DNA of 59,762 bases from Pseudomonadota bacterium (GTDB taxonomy: Bacteria > Pseudomonadota > Gammaproteobacteria > Steroidobacterales > Woeseiaceae), in assembly GCA_022563255.1 (NCBI GenBank), contig JADFNS010000019.1, positions 1 to 59,762 of the forward strand, given 5' to 3'. Positions 27,301 to 36,158 of the stretch are shown here, in pieces. A program made the translations under genes and the position numbers. Below the pieces are notes generated by a model. The model saw only the letters and a program-made list of their open reading frames with translations. It made no database searches and had not been told where the DNA came from. Every line of letters begins with the position of its first letter. Positions within the stretch are counted from its first letter, which is position 1.

Positions 27301-28202
27301 CAGCCGTCGTTCGACACATCCAGCTCCACCCGGCCGCTGACGTCGAAAAATTCCTGGTCCAAAATGGCAATGTCGATAAAATCGAGCTCTGCGGTAGCGT
27401 TGGTCACGCGACCGTTGCGGAATGCCCATGCGAGCTCCAGGTCGCCGACGCCGGACTGGAAGAATTTCTCACCGGGCAGCAGCCGCGACCACCCTGAGAG
27501 GCTAATGTCATCGGCATCGACGTTGATGTCCCAGCTGCGCTCAGCCTCGGGCACGCCGAGAACCTGCGTAGCGAATACGGTGAGCCGGCGACCCAGATCT
27601 TCGGGCAGGCGAATGTCCGCATCGACAGCGATTCGCTTGTCGTCAATGCTGACGCTGACTTGCGGTATGACAAAGTAGCGCGATCGCTGCTCGCGCGCCT
27701 GCATAAATCGCACCGCGAGGTCTTCGCCAATGAACTCGACGCCGCTTCTTCTCTCCCCAGCGCCAAACCGGATATCCAACAGTTCGTCAACGGCACGGCC
27801 CTGAATTTCGTAACTCCCGTCCGCTCTCTCCCGAACATTAATGGTCGCGCCTCGAACAACGACGCGATCGACGACGAGCTTCCGGTCGACGAGCAGGCTC
27901 ATGACGCCTACGCCAATACGCACTTCTTTCGCCGCAACAACGGGCATTCCGCTGTCCTGCCATATCAGTTCTGCGTCATAGAATTTCAGCTCGGGGCCGC
28001 TAAGCCCCCAACGTGCGTCCATGCCGGAAAACTCGACGTGCATGCCGATCGCCGCGCCGGCCCAGCCCTTGATCTCCTCCTGATACTCGGGCAGCCGCGG
28101 CAGAAACAGTCGAAACAGGCCCACGGCGATAGCCAACAAAATAACAATCCCCGCCGCCATGTAGGCGATGAACTTGATTAGTCGGCGGAGAATATTTTTC
28201 AT
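24375..28202 (-). CDS. yhdP: YhdP, AsmA/TamB-like inter-membrane lipid transport protein
   Basis: This 1275-residue protein has one N-terminal inner-membrane helix (about 12-34) and a very long periplasmic repeat-beta region ending in a C-terminal domain (DPGAGRMFGLMSIVALPRRL, then IVGQADLVNRTYDQTA and NSLPIVGAVVAGPQVAAALL). YhdP, with TamB and YdbH, forms bridge-like grooves that carry phospholipid to the outer membrane. Length matches E. coli YhdP (about 1270). It lies between rng (22-base gap) and the nitrilase, in a single transcription unit. Confidence 0.93.
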   Translation of the reverse strand: MKNILRRLIKFIAYMAAGIVILLAIAVGLFRLFLPRLPEYQEEIKGWAGAAIGMHVEFSGMDARWGLSGPELKFYDAELIWQDSGMPVVAAKEVRIGVGVMSLLVDRKLVVDRVVVRGATINVRERADGSYEIQGRAVDELLDIRFGAGERRSGVEFIGEDLAVRFMQAREQRSRYFVIPQVSVSIDDKRIAVDADIRLPEDLGRRLTVFATQVLGVPEAERSWDINVDADDISLSGWSRLLPGEKFFQSGVGDLELAWAFRNGRVTNATAELDFIDIAILDQEFFDVSGRVELDVSNDGWLIAADDFVIAIGDHKWPKSDLRVEASVDGEGRVVMLDVRASYLNLDDLIALAPWLDTMPRQLLTDYAPSGIVRDLVATVSEIDSDEPRFNVSAELDRVGIADAPGRPGVRGFSGLLRANRSGGRLEIDSTDLVVSFRDYLADAVKIDFAEGTIIWRNGNDRTTILSDSIAIESEFFASQSNVHLIIYKDGASPEIDLASTWSITDIAEVKRYIPHKIIKPKMYDWFQMALVSGAIPRGVTLLSGPLDKFPFEDGEGRFRIDAAVRNMTLKYHPLWPATEQSDMDVVLENTRLYTVQNSSISAGIAVINAQLDIPDLRNPVLKIKSFSTGTLAAIREFSILSPINNILGGQLDRVSVSGDASFTLDLTVPLKNVNDFEFIARIRSNNGTLAIDGLSAPITNLIGDVTIERDQISSESLGGTFLGQSIVISLDRSEDPRFTVVATVDGIITADGLINELGLPLEGLVSGAARYQARILFPKAATETPTPLTVQIKSEFEGFAFDFPEPIGKPAESKLRVSGNIRFMPGGEVIESAGLAENNMAWQLAFTHPNGPWDFDRGVVALGGEVIEAAATRGLHIRGNTGVVRLEEWLSLSRGGEKKTGAADRIRSIDLVIDDLFIVGQHLRGHRVRVDRSSRDWLVQIEGEDIVGSVFVPYDFGGDRPMVFEMEKMRLPGEEAERDSSNNLDPRKLPPMTLSVKDFSFGDRHLGAVEATILKIADGLEATAISSTDETFEITGTGRWVVDDKDPLGSHSFVTATLTSTNVEATMARLNYQPGIASDAMSMLFDLDWSGSPRADFFEVLDGNLQVRFGKGQLEEVDPGAGRMFGLMSIVALPRRLSLDFRDVFAKGFGFDEVAGSFRIVAGKTYTCDLSLESPAAAIGIVGQADLVNRTYDQTAIVSANVGNSLPIVGAVVAGPQVAAALLIFSQIFKKPLQEVGQVYYSIGGSWDEPVVDATNSAAFVASGDLAGCLQEQE

Positions 28203-28224
28203 GAGGATGTTCTGGTGCCGGCCG

Positions 28225-29703
28225 TTAAATCAGGACCACATCGAACTGATCTTGCAGGTACAGCGACTCAGTCTGCAATCGGATCGATTTTCCGGTTTGC
28301 TCCTCAATTTCTGCCAGGCTGGTTGCCTGCTCATCCAGCAACAACTCGATGACGTCCTGCTGCGCCAGTATCAACAACTCTTTGAAGTCGAACTGCCGCG
28401 ACTGCCGGATAATCTCGCGAAAAATCTCGAAGCAAACTGTCTCCGCTGTCATCACAAAGCCACGTCCATTGCAGCCCGGGCAGTCTTCTCCGAGCATGTG
28501 TTGCAAACTTTCGCGCGTGCGTTTGCGTGTCATTTCCACCAGTCCCAGCGGTGATACGGGTGTGATCTGGTGGCGGGCGTGGTCGCGCGATAGCGCCTTT
28601 TCCAACGCCTGCAGGACGTTTTCGCGGTGGCGGGCCTCGTCCATGTCGATAAAATCGATGATGATGATGCCACCGAGATTGCGCAGCCGTAGCTGTCGGG
28701 CAATCGCTACAGCGGCCTCCAGATTGGTCCGGTAAATCGTTTCTTCAAGATTGCGGTGACCAACATAACCGCCCGTGTTCACGTCAACCGTCGTCATCGC
28801 CTCTGTTTGATCGAAAATCACGTGCCCACCGGATTTCAATGGAATGTTCCGATCCAGGGATTTGCGTATTTCATCTTCAATGCCATGCAGATCAAAGATC
28901 GGCCGACGCCGTTTGTAAAGCTCGAGCATCGGCGCCGCGTCCGGAAGGTAAGTATTGGTGAAATTGCGCATCGCCTCGAAATCGACCTCGGAATCAACAA
29001 GAATTTGCTGCACGTCCACCGTCACCATGTCGCGAAGTACCCGCAACGGCAGTGGCAAATCCTCGTGTACCAGTGTTTTTACCTTAGCCACCCTGCACCG
29101 CTGCTGAACGACGTCCCATAACTTGAGGGTATAACGAAGGTCTGCGGCCAGCACGTCCGATGCAACTCCTTCCGCAACAGTCCTGACGATCGCGCCGCAT
29201 TCGAGCTCCCGCTCTTTCAGCAGACCTTCAACCATAGAACGCAGGCGGTCGCGTTCCTCGCTTTCCTCAATACGCGCCGAGACGCCCACCGCCTCGCTGA
29301 GCGGCAACAGAACAAGATGCCGCGACGGCAGAGTGATGTAGGTCGTGAGCCGGGCGCCTTTTTTACCCAATGGGTCCTTGACGACCTGCACCATGATTTC
29401 GTCGCCCTCGCGCACGAGATCCTTGATGTTCGGCACATCGTCCGAGTTTTCGCTCGCCAGCGGCGATGCGATATCGGATGCGTGCAGGAATGCCGTGCGC
29501 TCCAGTCCAATATCGATGAACGACGCCTGCATTCCAGGCAGCACCCGCGACACACGTCCTTTGTAAATATTACTGATAAGACCGCGCCGTGCGGGCCGCT
29601 CGATATAGACCTCCTGCAACACGCCGTTTTCGAGCAAGGCGGCACGCACCTCGCTTGGCGTCACGTTCACCAGGATTTCCTCTATTAGCGATTCGTCCGT
29701 CAT
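28225..29703 (-). CDS. rng: Ribonuclease G
   Basis: This 492-residue RNase E/G family endonuclease is involved in 16S rRNA 5' maturation and mRNA turnover. An S1 domain occupies about 38-120 (NIYKGRVSRVLPGMQASFIDIG). The catalytic aspartates lie in TTVDVNTG and IIIIDFIDMD, and the zinc-link cysteines are in GEDCPGCNGRG. Length equals RNase G, with no RNase E scaffold tail. Its start overlaps the maf stop by 4 bases. Confidence 0.95.
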   Translation of the reverse strand: MTDESLIEEILVNVTPSEVRAALLENGVLQEVYIERPARRGLISNIYKGRVSRVLPGMQASFIDIGLERTAFLHASDIASPLASENSDDVPNIKDLVREGDEIMVQVVKDPLGKKGARLTTYITLPSRHLVLLPLSEAVGVSARIEESEERDRLRSMVEGLLKERELECGAIVRTVAEGVASDVLAADLRYTLKLWDVVQQRCRVAKVKTLVHEDLPLPLRVLRDMVTVDVQQILVDSEVDFEAMRNFTNTYLPDAAPMLELYKRRRPIFDLHGIEDEIRKSLDRNIPLKSGGHVIFDQTEAMTTVDVNTGGYVGHRNLEETIYRTNLEAAVAIARQLRLRNLGGIIIIDFIDMDEARHRENVLQALEKALSRDHARHQITPVSPLGLVEMTRKRTRESLQHMLGEDCPGCNGRGFVMTAETVCFEIFREIIRQSRQFDFKELLILAQQDVIELLLDEQATSLAEIEEQTGKSIRLQTESLYLQDQFDVVLI

Positions 29704-30287
29704 TCTTCATTCACCAACACGGTTACACCAGCTGCCCGCAGCAAATTGACCGTCTCAAAAACCGGCAACCCGACCACACCGGAGTAGCTACCGGATATCG
29801 CCTCCACGAACATGCCGCCCAAGCCCTGTATGGCATAGGCGCCGGCCTTGTCGCGTGGTTCACCACTGTGCCAGTATGCGCGCGCCTCGTCCCGGTCTAT
29901 TTCCCGAAATCGAACATCGGTAGCCGAAACAACGACTTTGCTGCCCGCGGAGGTCTGCAGCGCGACACCAGTGAGTACACGATGAGTACACCCTGACAGG
30001 CGCAGCAGCATTTCGACGGCATCGGATTCGTCACGCGGCTTGCCCAACACGCGCCCTCCCAGGACGACTGCGGTGTCGGCGCCCAACACGAGTTGTCCCT
30101 CTGCGGCGACTGCGGCGCTGGCCTTTGCCGCCGCCAGTCGCAACACCATTTGCTCCGGCGTTTCGCCGTCGAGCCGGCTTTCGTCGATGTCCGCTCCTTG
30201 CGCCGTGAAGGTCAGCCCGAGCGCGCGCAATATTTCCTGACGTCGTGGGGACGATGAAGCGAGATGCAGTAGCGGTGCGGAACTCAT
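29700..30287 (-). CDS. maf: Maf nucleotide pyrophosphatase (YhdE-like)
   Basis: This 195-residue protein hydrolyses non-canonical or surplus nucleoside triphosphates (dTTP/UTP and modified pyrimidines for the YhdE branch). It has the N-terminal LASSSPRRQEIL motif and the ESRLDGETPEQMVLRLAAAKA and GADTAVVLGG regions with conserved acidic residues. maf-rng-yhdP-tldD is the common gammaproteobacterial order and places it in the YhdE group. Confidence 0.94.
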   Translation of the reverse strand: MSSAPLLHLASSSPRRQEILRALGLTFTAQGADIDESRLDGETPEQMVLRLAAAKASAAVAAEGQLVLGADTAVVLGGRVLGKPRDESDAVEMLLRLSGCTHRVLTGVALQTSAGSKVVVSATDVRFREIDRDEARAYWHSGEPRDKAGAYAIQGLGGMFVEAISGSYSGVVGLPVFETVNLLRAAGVTVLVNEE

Positions 30288-30296
30288 CTGGGCAGC

Positions 30297-30767
30297 TCAG
30301 GTTCGGTGGTAGGGATGCCCGGATAGCAGCGTCCAGGCGCGGTAGAGTTGCTCGGACAGCAGCACACGAGTCATTCCATGAGGTAGCGTTAACGTGGACA
30401 AACTCCACATGAAATCCGCCCGCTGCCGGCAAAGCTCAGACACGCCATCCGGGCCGCCAATAACGAAACAAAGATCCCGCGCATCCGACTGCCAGTCGGA
30501 CAGCCTGGCCGCGAGCGACCGGCTCGTCAGCTGCTTGCCGCGCTCGTCAAGCAGCACGACCCGCTCCTTTGCACCCAATTTTGACATTATCTGATCTCCT
30601 TCGGCTGCCAGCGCTTGAAGGGACTTGTCGTTTTTGCCGCGGCGAACGGCAGGAATGATATCGACGCGGAATTTCCATTCGCGTGGAAATCGTCGGCAGT
30701 AAATGCCGAATGCGTCATCCACCCACGATGGTTGGCGATCACCAACGGCTATGAGGCGAATATGCAC
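30297..30767 (-). CDS. rlmH: 23S rRNA pseudouridine-1915 N3-methyltransferase
   Basis: This 156-residue SPOUT methyltransferase acts on assembled 70S ribosomes. The trefoil-knot SAM site is LCFVIGGPDGVSE, followed by LTLPHGMTRVLLSEQLYRAW and the C-terminal GHPYHRT, all diagnostic. It is 3 bases after rsfS, another ribosome-associated factor, as in E. coli (rsfS-rlmH). Confidence 0.96.
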   Translation of the reverse strand: MHIRLIAVGDRQPSWVDDAFGIYCRRFPREWKFRVDIIPAVRRGKNDKSLQALAAEGDQIMSKLGAKERVVLLDERGKQLTSRSLAARLSDWQSDARDLCFVIGGPDGVSELCRQRADFMWSLSTLTLPHGMTRVLLSEQLYRAWTLLSGHPYHRT

Positions 30768-30770
30768 GGC

Positions 30771-31124
30771 TTAACCGTCGGTCGCCGCCGCATCTCTGAC
30801 CGGACAAATCGACCAGAGTTTCTCCAGATTATAAAACTCGCGGACCTTAGGCAGCATTACGTGGACAACGGCGTCCTGCAGATCAAGCAGAACCCATTCT
30901 CCACCTTCTTCGCCTTCGACGCCTATCGGCCGATGGCCGGCCGCCCGGGCCTTTTCTGTGACGTTGTCGATCAGCGCCCGCAAGTGCCGGCCGGACGTAC
31001 CACTGGCAACAATCATCCAGTCTGTCATCGTCGTCATGTCGCTGACATAAAGTTTGACAATGTCCAGACCCTTGCCATCCTCAAGCGCAGCGACGACAAG
31101 GTTGCAGAGTTTTTCACTGTTCAT
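30771..31124 (-). CDS. rsfS: Ribosome silencing factor RsfS
   Basis: This 117-residue protein has the RsfS/Iojap pattern DIVKLYVSDMTTMTDWMIVASGTSGRHLRAL and a C-terminal EGEEGGEWVLLDLQDAVVHVM. It binds L14 and stops subunit joining in starvation. It overlaps nadD by 11 bases and is in the nadD-rsfS-rlmH cluster. Confidence 0.95.
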   Translation of the reverse strand: MNSEKLCNLVVAALEDGKGLDIVKLYVSDMTTMTDWMIVASGTSGRHLRALIDNVTEKARAAGHRPIGVEGEEGGEWVLLDLQDAVVHVMLPKVREFYNLEKLWSICPVRDAAATDG

Positions 31125-31764
31125 GCGCGTCTCTCATATAAATTCCACTCTCCTCTATTACGTTTCTGACAGCGTCGGGCATCAGGAACCGCGGGTCCCT
31201 GCCTGCGGCAACCAGATCCCGAATTTCCGTTGACGAAATCTCCAGCTGAGTTACTGCGTGAATATGAATTCGTCCGTGCGTCGTTGTGTGCAGATCATCA
31301 ACTCGATGCGTCCCGTTTTCGCTCAGCAATTCGCCTAGCGGCCCAATGTCCGGCGCTTTCCAGCCCGGTCGGTGCGCGACGACGATATGCGCGTATTCAA
31401 GAATTTCATCCCAACGGCGCCATCGGTGCAGCCCCAAAAAAGCGTCCATGCCAAGAATCAGACCCAGAGAACGGTCCGGGAATTCGCCGCGCAACTGGAT
31501 CAAGGTGTCGATCGAATACGACGGACCATTGCGGCGCAGCTCCCTGTCGTCGATGACGAAGCCGTCCTGACCTGCGATTGCGACGTCAACCATGCGAAAC
31601 CTCAACTCGGCATCTGCGAAGGTCGCTCCGCGATGCGGTGGATCGCCGCAGGGCATAAAGCGAACTTCCTCGAACCGCAGCGCCTGCAGCATTTCAAACG
31701 CGCTGCGCAAATGGCCATAGTGAATTGGATCGAATGTTCCGCCGAAAATGCCAATCGGCCTCAT
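31114..31764 (-). CDS. nadD: Nicotinate-nucleotide adenylyltransferase
   Basis: This 216-residue enzyme makes NaAD from NaMN and ATP in NAD synthesis. The nucleotidyltransferase signature is GIFGGTFDPIHYGHLRSA at the N-terminus and the C-terminal ISSTEIRDLVAAGRDPRFL. It overlaps holA by 4 bases and rsfS by 11 bases. Confidence 0.96.
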   Translation of the reverse strand: MRPIGIFGGTFDPIHYGHLRSAFEMLQALRFEEVRFMPCGDPPHRGATFADAELRFRMVDVAIAGQDGFVIDDRELRRNGPSYSIDTLIQLRGEFPDRSLGLILGMDAFLGLHRWRRWDEILEYAHIVVAHRPGWKAPDIGPLGELLSENGTHRVDDLHTTTHGRIHIHAVTQLEISSTEIRDLVAAGRDPRFLMPDAVRNVIEESGIYMRDAHEQ

Positions 31765-32762
31765 TGCGACAAGCTCACAACCACGTCGGTTGCCAATTGC
31801 CAGGGATCACCCGCGCGCTGCCCTTTGGCTGCCGCATCGGCGCGGCCAGTCGCCTTGAGCATCTTGTGGAAGTCACCGTGCTGGTGCCGGCCAATGCAAC
31901 TGCGCACCAAAGTTTGCCGATTGCGCCATACGCCGGACTTCTGCATTGCGCCGCCCAGATCGGCGCCCTGCCGAACAGCGTCATCCAGAATCACGAGAGT
32001 TCGCAGCTCACGCGTTAACGCCCATATTACGATGACGGGCTCAACACCCTCCGCGCGCAGTCCACCGAGAATTTTGACGCAGCGGCGTGCGTCGCCCGCA
32101 AGCGCCGAATCCGTCAGCTTGTAAACGTCGTAACGACTGCTGTTGGCAACCGCGTCGTTGACGTCCTGAGCGCTGACCTTTCCTGCGCCGAGCAGCAAGC
32201 GTAATTTCTCAATTTCCTGATCGGCCGCCAGCAAATTGCCTTCTACACGATCCGCCAGCAGTGACACAGCCTCCTGATCGGGCTGCAACCCGGCAGCACG
32301 CATTCGACTCGCTATCCAGGCCGGAAGTGCACGTACGCCAATCGGCCAGATCGGCAACGACACTCCTTTTTTGTCAATGGTCTTCGCCCATTTGGATGCG
32401 CTGCTGCTCTTGTCAAGCTTGGGACCTGTAACGATGAACAACAGCTCCTGGCCGGACTGTTCCACAAGATCAACGATGGCCTGCCCTCCGGCCTTGCCGG
32501 GTTTACCGGTCGGCAAACGTAGCTCCACGATGCGTTTCTCCGCAAACAAGGACAGGTTGGCCGTCGCTGCCCACAGCGCGTTCCAGTCAAAGCCCACGCC
32601 GGTCACGTGGAGTTCGCGCGATGTGAACCCGCGTTCGCGCGCCGCTTTACGAATGGCGTCCAGCGCCTCGTCGACAAGCAAGTGCTCGTCACCTGTAACA
32701 AGGTAACAAGGAGCCAGTGATTTCATGAGGTGCGACGAGAGCTGATTAAACTGAATCTTCAA
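31761..32762 (-). CDS. holA: DNA polymerase III subunit delta
   Basis: This 333-residue clamp-loader subunit opens the beta sliding clamp. The pattern YLVTGDEHLLVDEALDAIRKA, the FAEKRIVELRLPTGKPGK loop that carries the clamp-contact residues and the C-terminal QMLKAT-like domain with RADAAAKGQ are typical. In E. coli holA follows leuS-lptE directly. Here six genes lie between lptE and holA. It is the gene before nadD with a 4-base overlap. Confidence 0.92.
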   Translation of the reverse strand: MKIQFNQLSSHLMKSLAPCYLVTGDEHLLVDEALDAIRKAARERGFTSRELHVTGVGFDWNALWAATANLSLFAEKRIVELRLPTGKPGKAGGQAIVDLVEQSGQELLFIVTGPKLDKSSSASKWAKTIDKKGVSLPIWPIGVRALPAWIASRMRAAGLQPDQEAVSLLADRVEGNLLAADQEIEKLRLLLGAGKVSAQDVNDAVANSSRYDVYKLTDSALAGDARRCVKILGGLRAEGVEPVIVIWALTRELRTLVILDDAVRQGADLGGAMQKSGVWRNRQTLVRSCIGRHQHGDFHKMLKATGRADAAAKGQRAGDPWQLATDVVVSLSQ

Positions 32763-33013
32763 ACAAGCTGCTCCATGCTTATCGATTCGTCTTCGAGCAG
32801 GACCGGAATACCGTCCTCTACCGGATAGATACGTTTGCCATCGTCCGTTACCAACGCACCAGTCAACGGCTTGGCCAGGGTCAGGCCTTCATGGTTGGTG
32901 AGCTCGCCAGTCTCAATCGCAGCGTTGACGCGGGCCAGCTCGTCTTTTTTCAGCACCGCCAGCCCTTTGTGCGATATCGGGCATCGCAGAATTGTTAACA
33001 AACGCTTGTCCAT
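32759..33013 (-). CDS. Trm112/YcaR-like small zinc-ribbon protein
   Basis: The ATG at 33013 (MDKRLLTILRCPISHKGLAV) gives 84 residues. The Trm112 family pattern LLxILxCP is at the N-terminus and RIYPVEDGIPVLLEDE at the C-terminus. The second usual cysteine (CPxC) reads CPIS, so zinc binding may be weak or lost, as in several bacterial YcaR proteins. Its role in bacteria is unclear. It overlaps holA by 4 bases. Confidence 0.85.
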   Translation of the reverse strand: MDKRLLTILRCPISHKGLAVLKKDELARVNAAIETGELTNHEGLTLAKPLTGALVTDDGKRIYPVEDGIPVLLEDESISMEQLV

Positions 33014-33030
33014 GCGCCTATTGTAACGCG

Positions 33031-34065
33031 TCAAAAGCGCTTGAGCACGGCTGCGAGCTCAATATTACCGCTGCAGTTCGCGGCCTCGATCGCGGCCGGC
33101 AAATCGGCCGACAGTGGCCTGAAGCTCTCGTTTATCAGTCGGCAGCGCAGGATCACCTTCAGCGCCGAAATATCGTCTCCCTGTCGTAATAGTTCGTGGA
33201 TATAGCGCTGCGCAAAGAATAAAGCCTGTGCGGTACTTTCCCAGAGCAGCATGCGGTTGAAATACCAGGCCCAGGCGGCGACCGGATCCGGGTCTTCGTC
33301 GATGTTCCCGATGATGTGCGCAAATCCACCGCTGCGGTTGCCACGACTGACGAATCCGTAGGCATGATTCAGTACGTCGGTGCGCACTTTTTCGATATCG
33401 GCGGCAATTTCGTGTTCGTCAGGCTCAAGCGCATCGGGAATACTGACGTCATCGATGAGTCCGTACGGTTCAATGAGGCTGCCAAGCAGAGAGAAAAATG
33501 AATACAACAGCAGTAGCAAAATCAGAATAACGGCCATTTGTGGCAGCACTGCCGTCTGCAAAGATAGCCACCCTGCAACGATCAGATACGTCGGGGCGAT
33601 CCAGAACGTCGCGGAGCATTTTTCCAGCAAAAGCCCGATCGCGACCGGGTTGACGCTTTGCAGCGGAGAATGCGTAATCGTAAGTACCGCAAATGAGGCC
33701 GGCAATAATCCGCCAGTCAGCAACAACACCACGACTGCTCCGATATTGCCGAAGCTGTCTCCAGCGGATATCACAGCCCAAGCGGCAAGCAGCGTGAGGG
33801 GTAACGGAAACAGGGACCACGCATTTCCTGACCAGTTAAAGAACTCGGCATCGAGTGCCGGAGGTTCACGCCCTCTGGCACGTGCCTCGAGAACGATCAT
33901 CTGGTACCGAAACACGGCTGGCAGCATGAGGAACAGGAGGAACATTCCAAGAATGCCGCCCCAGAGCCCGAACGAAATCAGCAACCAGAAAAAAATCAGC
34001 GTCATGAGTACGCTCGGCACTGTTAGCGGGTAGAAGATCGCCCTGACCAGATCACCCGGTTTCAT
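33031..34065 (-). CDS. Multi-pass membrane protein of unknown function
   Basis: I used the ATG at 34065 ([20 protein letters not shown]), giving 344 residues. The N-terminal half has about six hydrophobic helices, and the soluble C-terminal half (about 215-344) is alpha-helical and may be a repeat of short helices ([20 protein letters not shown]). I do not recognise the family with confidence; it resembles uncharacterised conserved proteins of this bacterial class. It overlaps yidD by 14 bases and precedes the Trm112-like gene by 17. Confidence 0.72.
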   Translation of the reverse strand: MKPGDLVRAIFYPLTVPSVLMTLIFFWLLISFGLWGGILGMFLLFLMLPAVFRYQMIVLEARARGREPPALDAEFFNWSGNAWSLFPLPLTLLAAWAVISAGDSFGNIGAVVVLLLTGGLLPASFAVLTITHSPLQSVNPVAIGLLLEKCSATFWIAPTYLIVAGWLSLQTAVLPQMAVILILLLLLYSFFSLLGSLIEPYGLIDDVSIPDALEPDEHEIAADIEKVRTDVLNHAYGFVSRGNRSGGFAHIIGNIDEDPDPVAAWAWYFNRMLLWESTAQALFFAQRYIHELLRQGDDISALKVILRCRLINESFRPLSADLPAAIEAANCSGNIELAAVLKRF

Positions 34066-34315
34066 CTTCGTCCTTCTCAATATCGGGAACCGGGTCATAA
34101 CCCGAACGTCCCCAGGGATGACACCGCCCTATGCGCCTTATCGCGAGCCCGCTGCCCCGGAGAATGCCGTGCACTTGCAATGCTTCGATCGCGTAACGTG
34201 AACACGTTGGATCGTAACGGCAGTTCACGCCCAACAACGGTGAAATAGCAAGCCGGTAAAACCGCAGGCACAGAATCAGCGGATACGCGAGCGCCTTGCT
34301 CACTGCATTGCTCAT
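34052..34315 (-). CDS. yidD: Membrane protein insertion efficiency factor YidD
   Basis: This 87-residue protein has the YidD core: an N-terminal amphipathic helix, [28 protein letters not shown], then [15 protein letters not shown]. The three family cysteines are present. YidD assists YidC-mediated insertion. It is usually encoded between rnpA and yidC in the rpmH-rnpA-yidD-yidC locus; here it is in a sufE-cysS operon instead, sharing 1 base with sufE. Confidence 0.93.
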   Translation of the reverse strand: MSNAVSKALAYPLILCLRFYRLAISPLLGVNCRYDPTCSRYAIEALQVHGILRGSGLAIRRIGRCHPWGRSGYDPVPDIEKDEDETG

Positions 34316-34743
34316 CAGGCGGCCTGCACAGCCTCGGCGGCAAATTGGCGAATTGCCTTGAGCATCGCCGCCAGTCCGTTGCTGCGAGTCGGGCTCAGAT
34401 GACTGTCGAACTGCAACGCAGAAACGAAGTCCGGTGGCGTGTCGAGTATGTCCTGCGGTCGCCGCCCACTGTAAAGGCGCAACAACAAAGCAATAAGCCC
34501 GGAGACGATAGCCGCATCGCTGATCGCCCGAAAATCCAACCGGCCGTCATTTACTTTAGCGACGAACCAGACCTGTGCCTGACAGCCGCTGATGCGGTGC
34601 TCCTCGGTCTGCAGTTCCTCCGGGAACTCGGGCAGGCGCCGCCCAAGATCAATCAGGTATTGATAGCGATCCATCCAGTCTTCGAACATTTCGAAGTCAG
34701 CAATAATTTGTTGCTGCACAACTTGCACTTCGTTGCTCATCAA
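34315..34743 (-). CDS. sufE: Cysteine desulfuration protein SufE
   Basis: This 142-residue protein accepts sulfane sulfur from SufS (or CsdA) for iron-sulfur cluster assembly. The active cysteine is in [11 protein letters not shown]. The C-terminal region [13 protein letters not shown] is also typical. No suf genes are adjacent. It overlaps cysS by 4 bases, so sulfur transfer and cysteinyl-tRNA synthesis genes share a transcript. Confidence 0.92.
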   Translation of the reverse strand: MMSNEVQVVQQQIIADFEMFEDWMDRYQYLIDLGRRLPEFPEELQTEEHRISGCQAQVWFVAKVNDGRLDFRAISDAAIVSGLIALLLRLYSGRRPQDILDTPPDFVSALQFDSHLSPTRSNGLAAMLKAIRQFAAEAVQAA

Positions 34744-36119
34744 CCGCTCCGCCGCCAGGACGTTCCATCGCGACCATCCTGGATACTAATTCCCGCATCG
34801 CCAAGCTGATCGCGAATGGCGTCCGCCAACTTGAAATCGCGCCCGGACTTCGCCGCATCGCGTTTCGCGATCAGGGCATCTATTTCTTCGGGTGACAGAT
34901 CTCCCTCGACATAGCCCGCGAACCAGGCGTCCGGATCGCTGCCCAGCACGCCCAGCAACTCGCCGCACGCGTACATTTTCCCCGCCAGGGCGATCTTCGT
35001 TTGCTTGTCCGTCGTCTTGTTGAGGCACCGCGCCAGTTCGAAAAACTCCGCCAGCGCCTTCGGCGTATTGAGATCGTCCTCGAGCGCGGCCAGCAGGGCC
35101 GCGGGCACCTCGGCCGCAGCGCGTGCATCGTCTGAAACTTCGATGCCCTGCACCGCACCGTACAATCGATCCAGCATGCGCCGTGCAGACTCGATGGTGT
35201 CGGCAGACCAGTCGAGAGGCTGCCGGTAGTGCGCACCCAGCAAGGCCAGGCGAATGACCTCACCCGGAATCGTTTTGATCAGGTCGTGCACGAGCAATAC
35301 GTTGCCGAGAGACTTGGACATCTTCGTCTGGTCCATGCTCAGAAAACCGTTGTGGAGCCAATAGCGCGCGAAAGGTGCGCCATCGTGCGCGCAGCAGCTT
35401 TGCGCCAACTCGTTCTCGTGATGCGGGAAGACGAGATCCTGACCACCCGCATGAATATCGATAGTCATCCCAAGATGCTTTTTCGCCATCGCGGAACACT
35501 CGATGTGCCATCCAGGCCGGCCCCGGCCCCACGGAGAATCCCAGCCCGGCAGTTCAGGCGTTGACGGCTTCCACAGAACGAAATCGTGCGCCGCCCTCTT
35601 GTAGGGTGCAACCTCGACACGGGCGCCGGCGATCATTTCACGCAAGTCACGCTTCGACAACGCGCCATACTGCTCGTAGGACGACACGTCGAACAAGACA
35701 TGATCCTGTGCCTCGTACGCAAATCCTTTCTCGATCAATGTCTCTATCATCGCGATCATTTCGCCGATGTGCCGCGTCGCACGCGGCTCAATGTCCGGTG
35801 GGCGCACGCCGAGCGCCCCCATGTCCGCGTTGTATGCGTCGATGAAGCGCGCCGTGATCTCGTCGATCGGCTTGCCGGTTTCTACGGCCGCCGCGTTGAT
35901 CTTGTCGTCAACGTCAGTGATATTGCGCGCAAACGTCAGCTTGTAGGTGCGCCGCAGCAACCGCACCAGCAGATCAAACACAACGGCAGGCCGCGCATTG
36001 CCGATGTGCGAGTAGTCGTACACCGTGGGTCCACACAGGTACATCGTCACCTCACCCGGGTGGAGAGGTTTAAACGGGATTTTCTTGCCCTGCAGCGTGT
36101 CGTGTAGTTGTAGGGTCAT
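34740..36119 (-). CDS. cysS: Cysteinyl-tRNA synthetase
   Basis: The ATG at 36119 (MTLQLHDTLQGKKIPFKPLH) gives 459 residues. This class I synthetase has CGPTVYDYSHIGNARP (zinc-binding C29 and the HIGH-like HIGN at 38-41), WGRGRPGWHIECSAMA and KMSKSLGNVL. The C-terminal anticodon domain ends with an [14 protein letters not shown] tail. An upstream in-frame start adds 11 residues without similarity. It opens the compact cysS-sufE-yidD block. Confidence 0.96.
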   Translation of the reverse strand: MTLQLHDTLQGKKIPFKPLHPGEVTMYLCGPTVYDYSHIGNARPAVVFDLLVRLLRRTYKLTFARNITDVDDKINAAAVETGKPIDEITARFIDAYNADMGALGVRPPDIEPRATRHIGEMIAMIETLIEKGFAYEAQDHVLFDVSSYEQYGALSKRDLREMIAGARVEVAPYKRAAHDFVLWKPSTPELPGWDSPWGRGRPGWHIECSAMAKKHLGMTIDIHAGGQDLVFPHHENELAQSCCAHDGAPFARYWLHNGFLSMDQTKMSKSLGNVLLVHDLIKTIPGEVIRLALLGAHYRQPLDWSADTIESARRMLDRLYGAVQGIEVSDDARAAAEVPAALLAALEDDLNTPKALAEFFELARCLNKTTDKQTKIALAGKMYACGELLGVLGSDPDAWFAGYVEGDLSPEEIDALIAKRDAAKSGRDFKLADAIRDQLGDAGISIQDGRDGTSWRRSG

Positions 36120-36158
36120 GAATTCACAGTTCGGTCGGCCGAAAGGACGCAATCATAC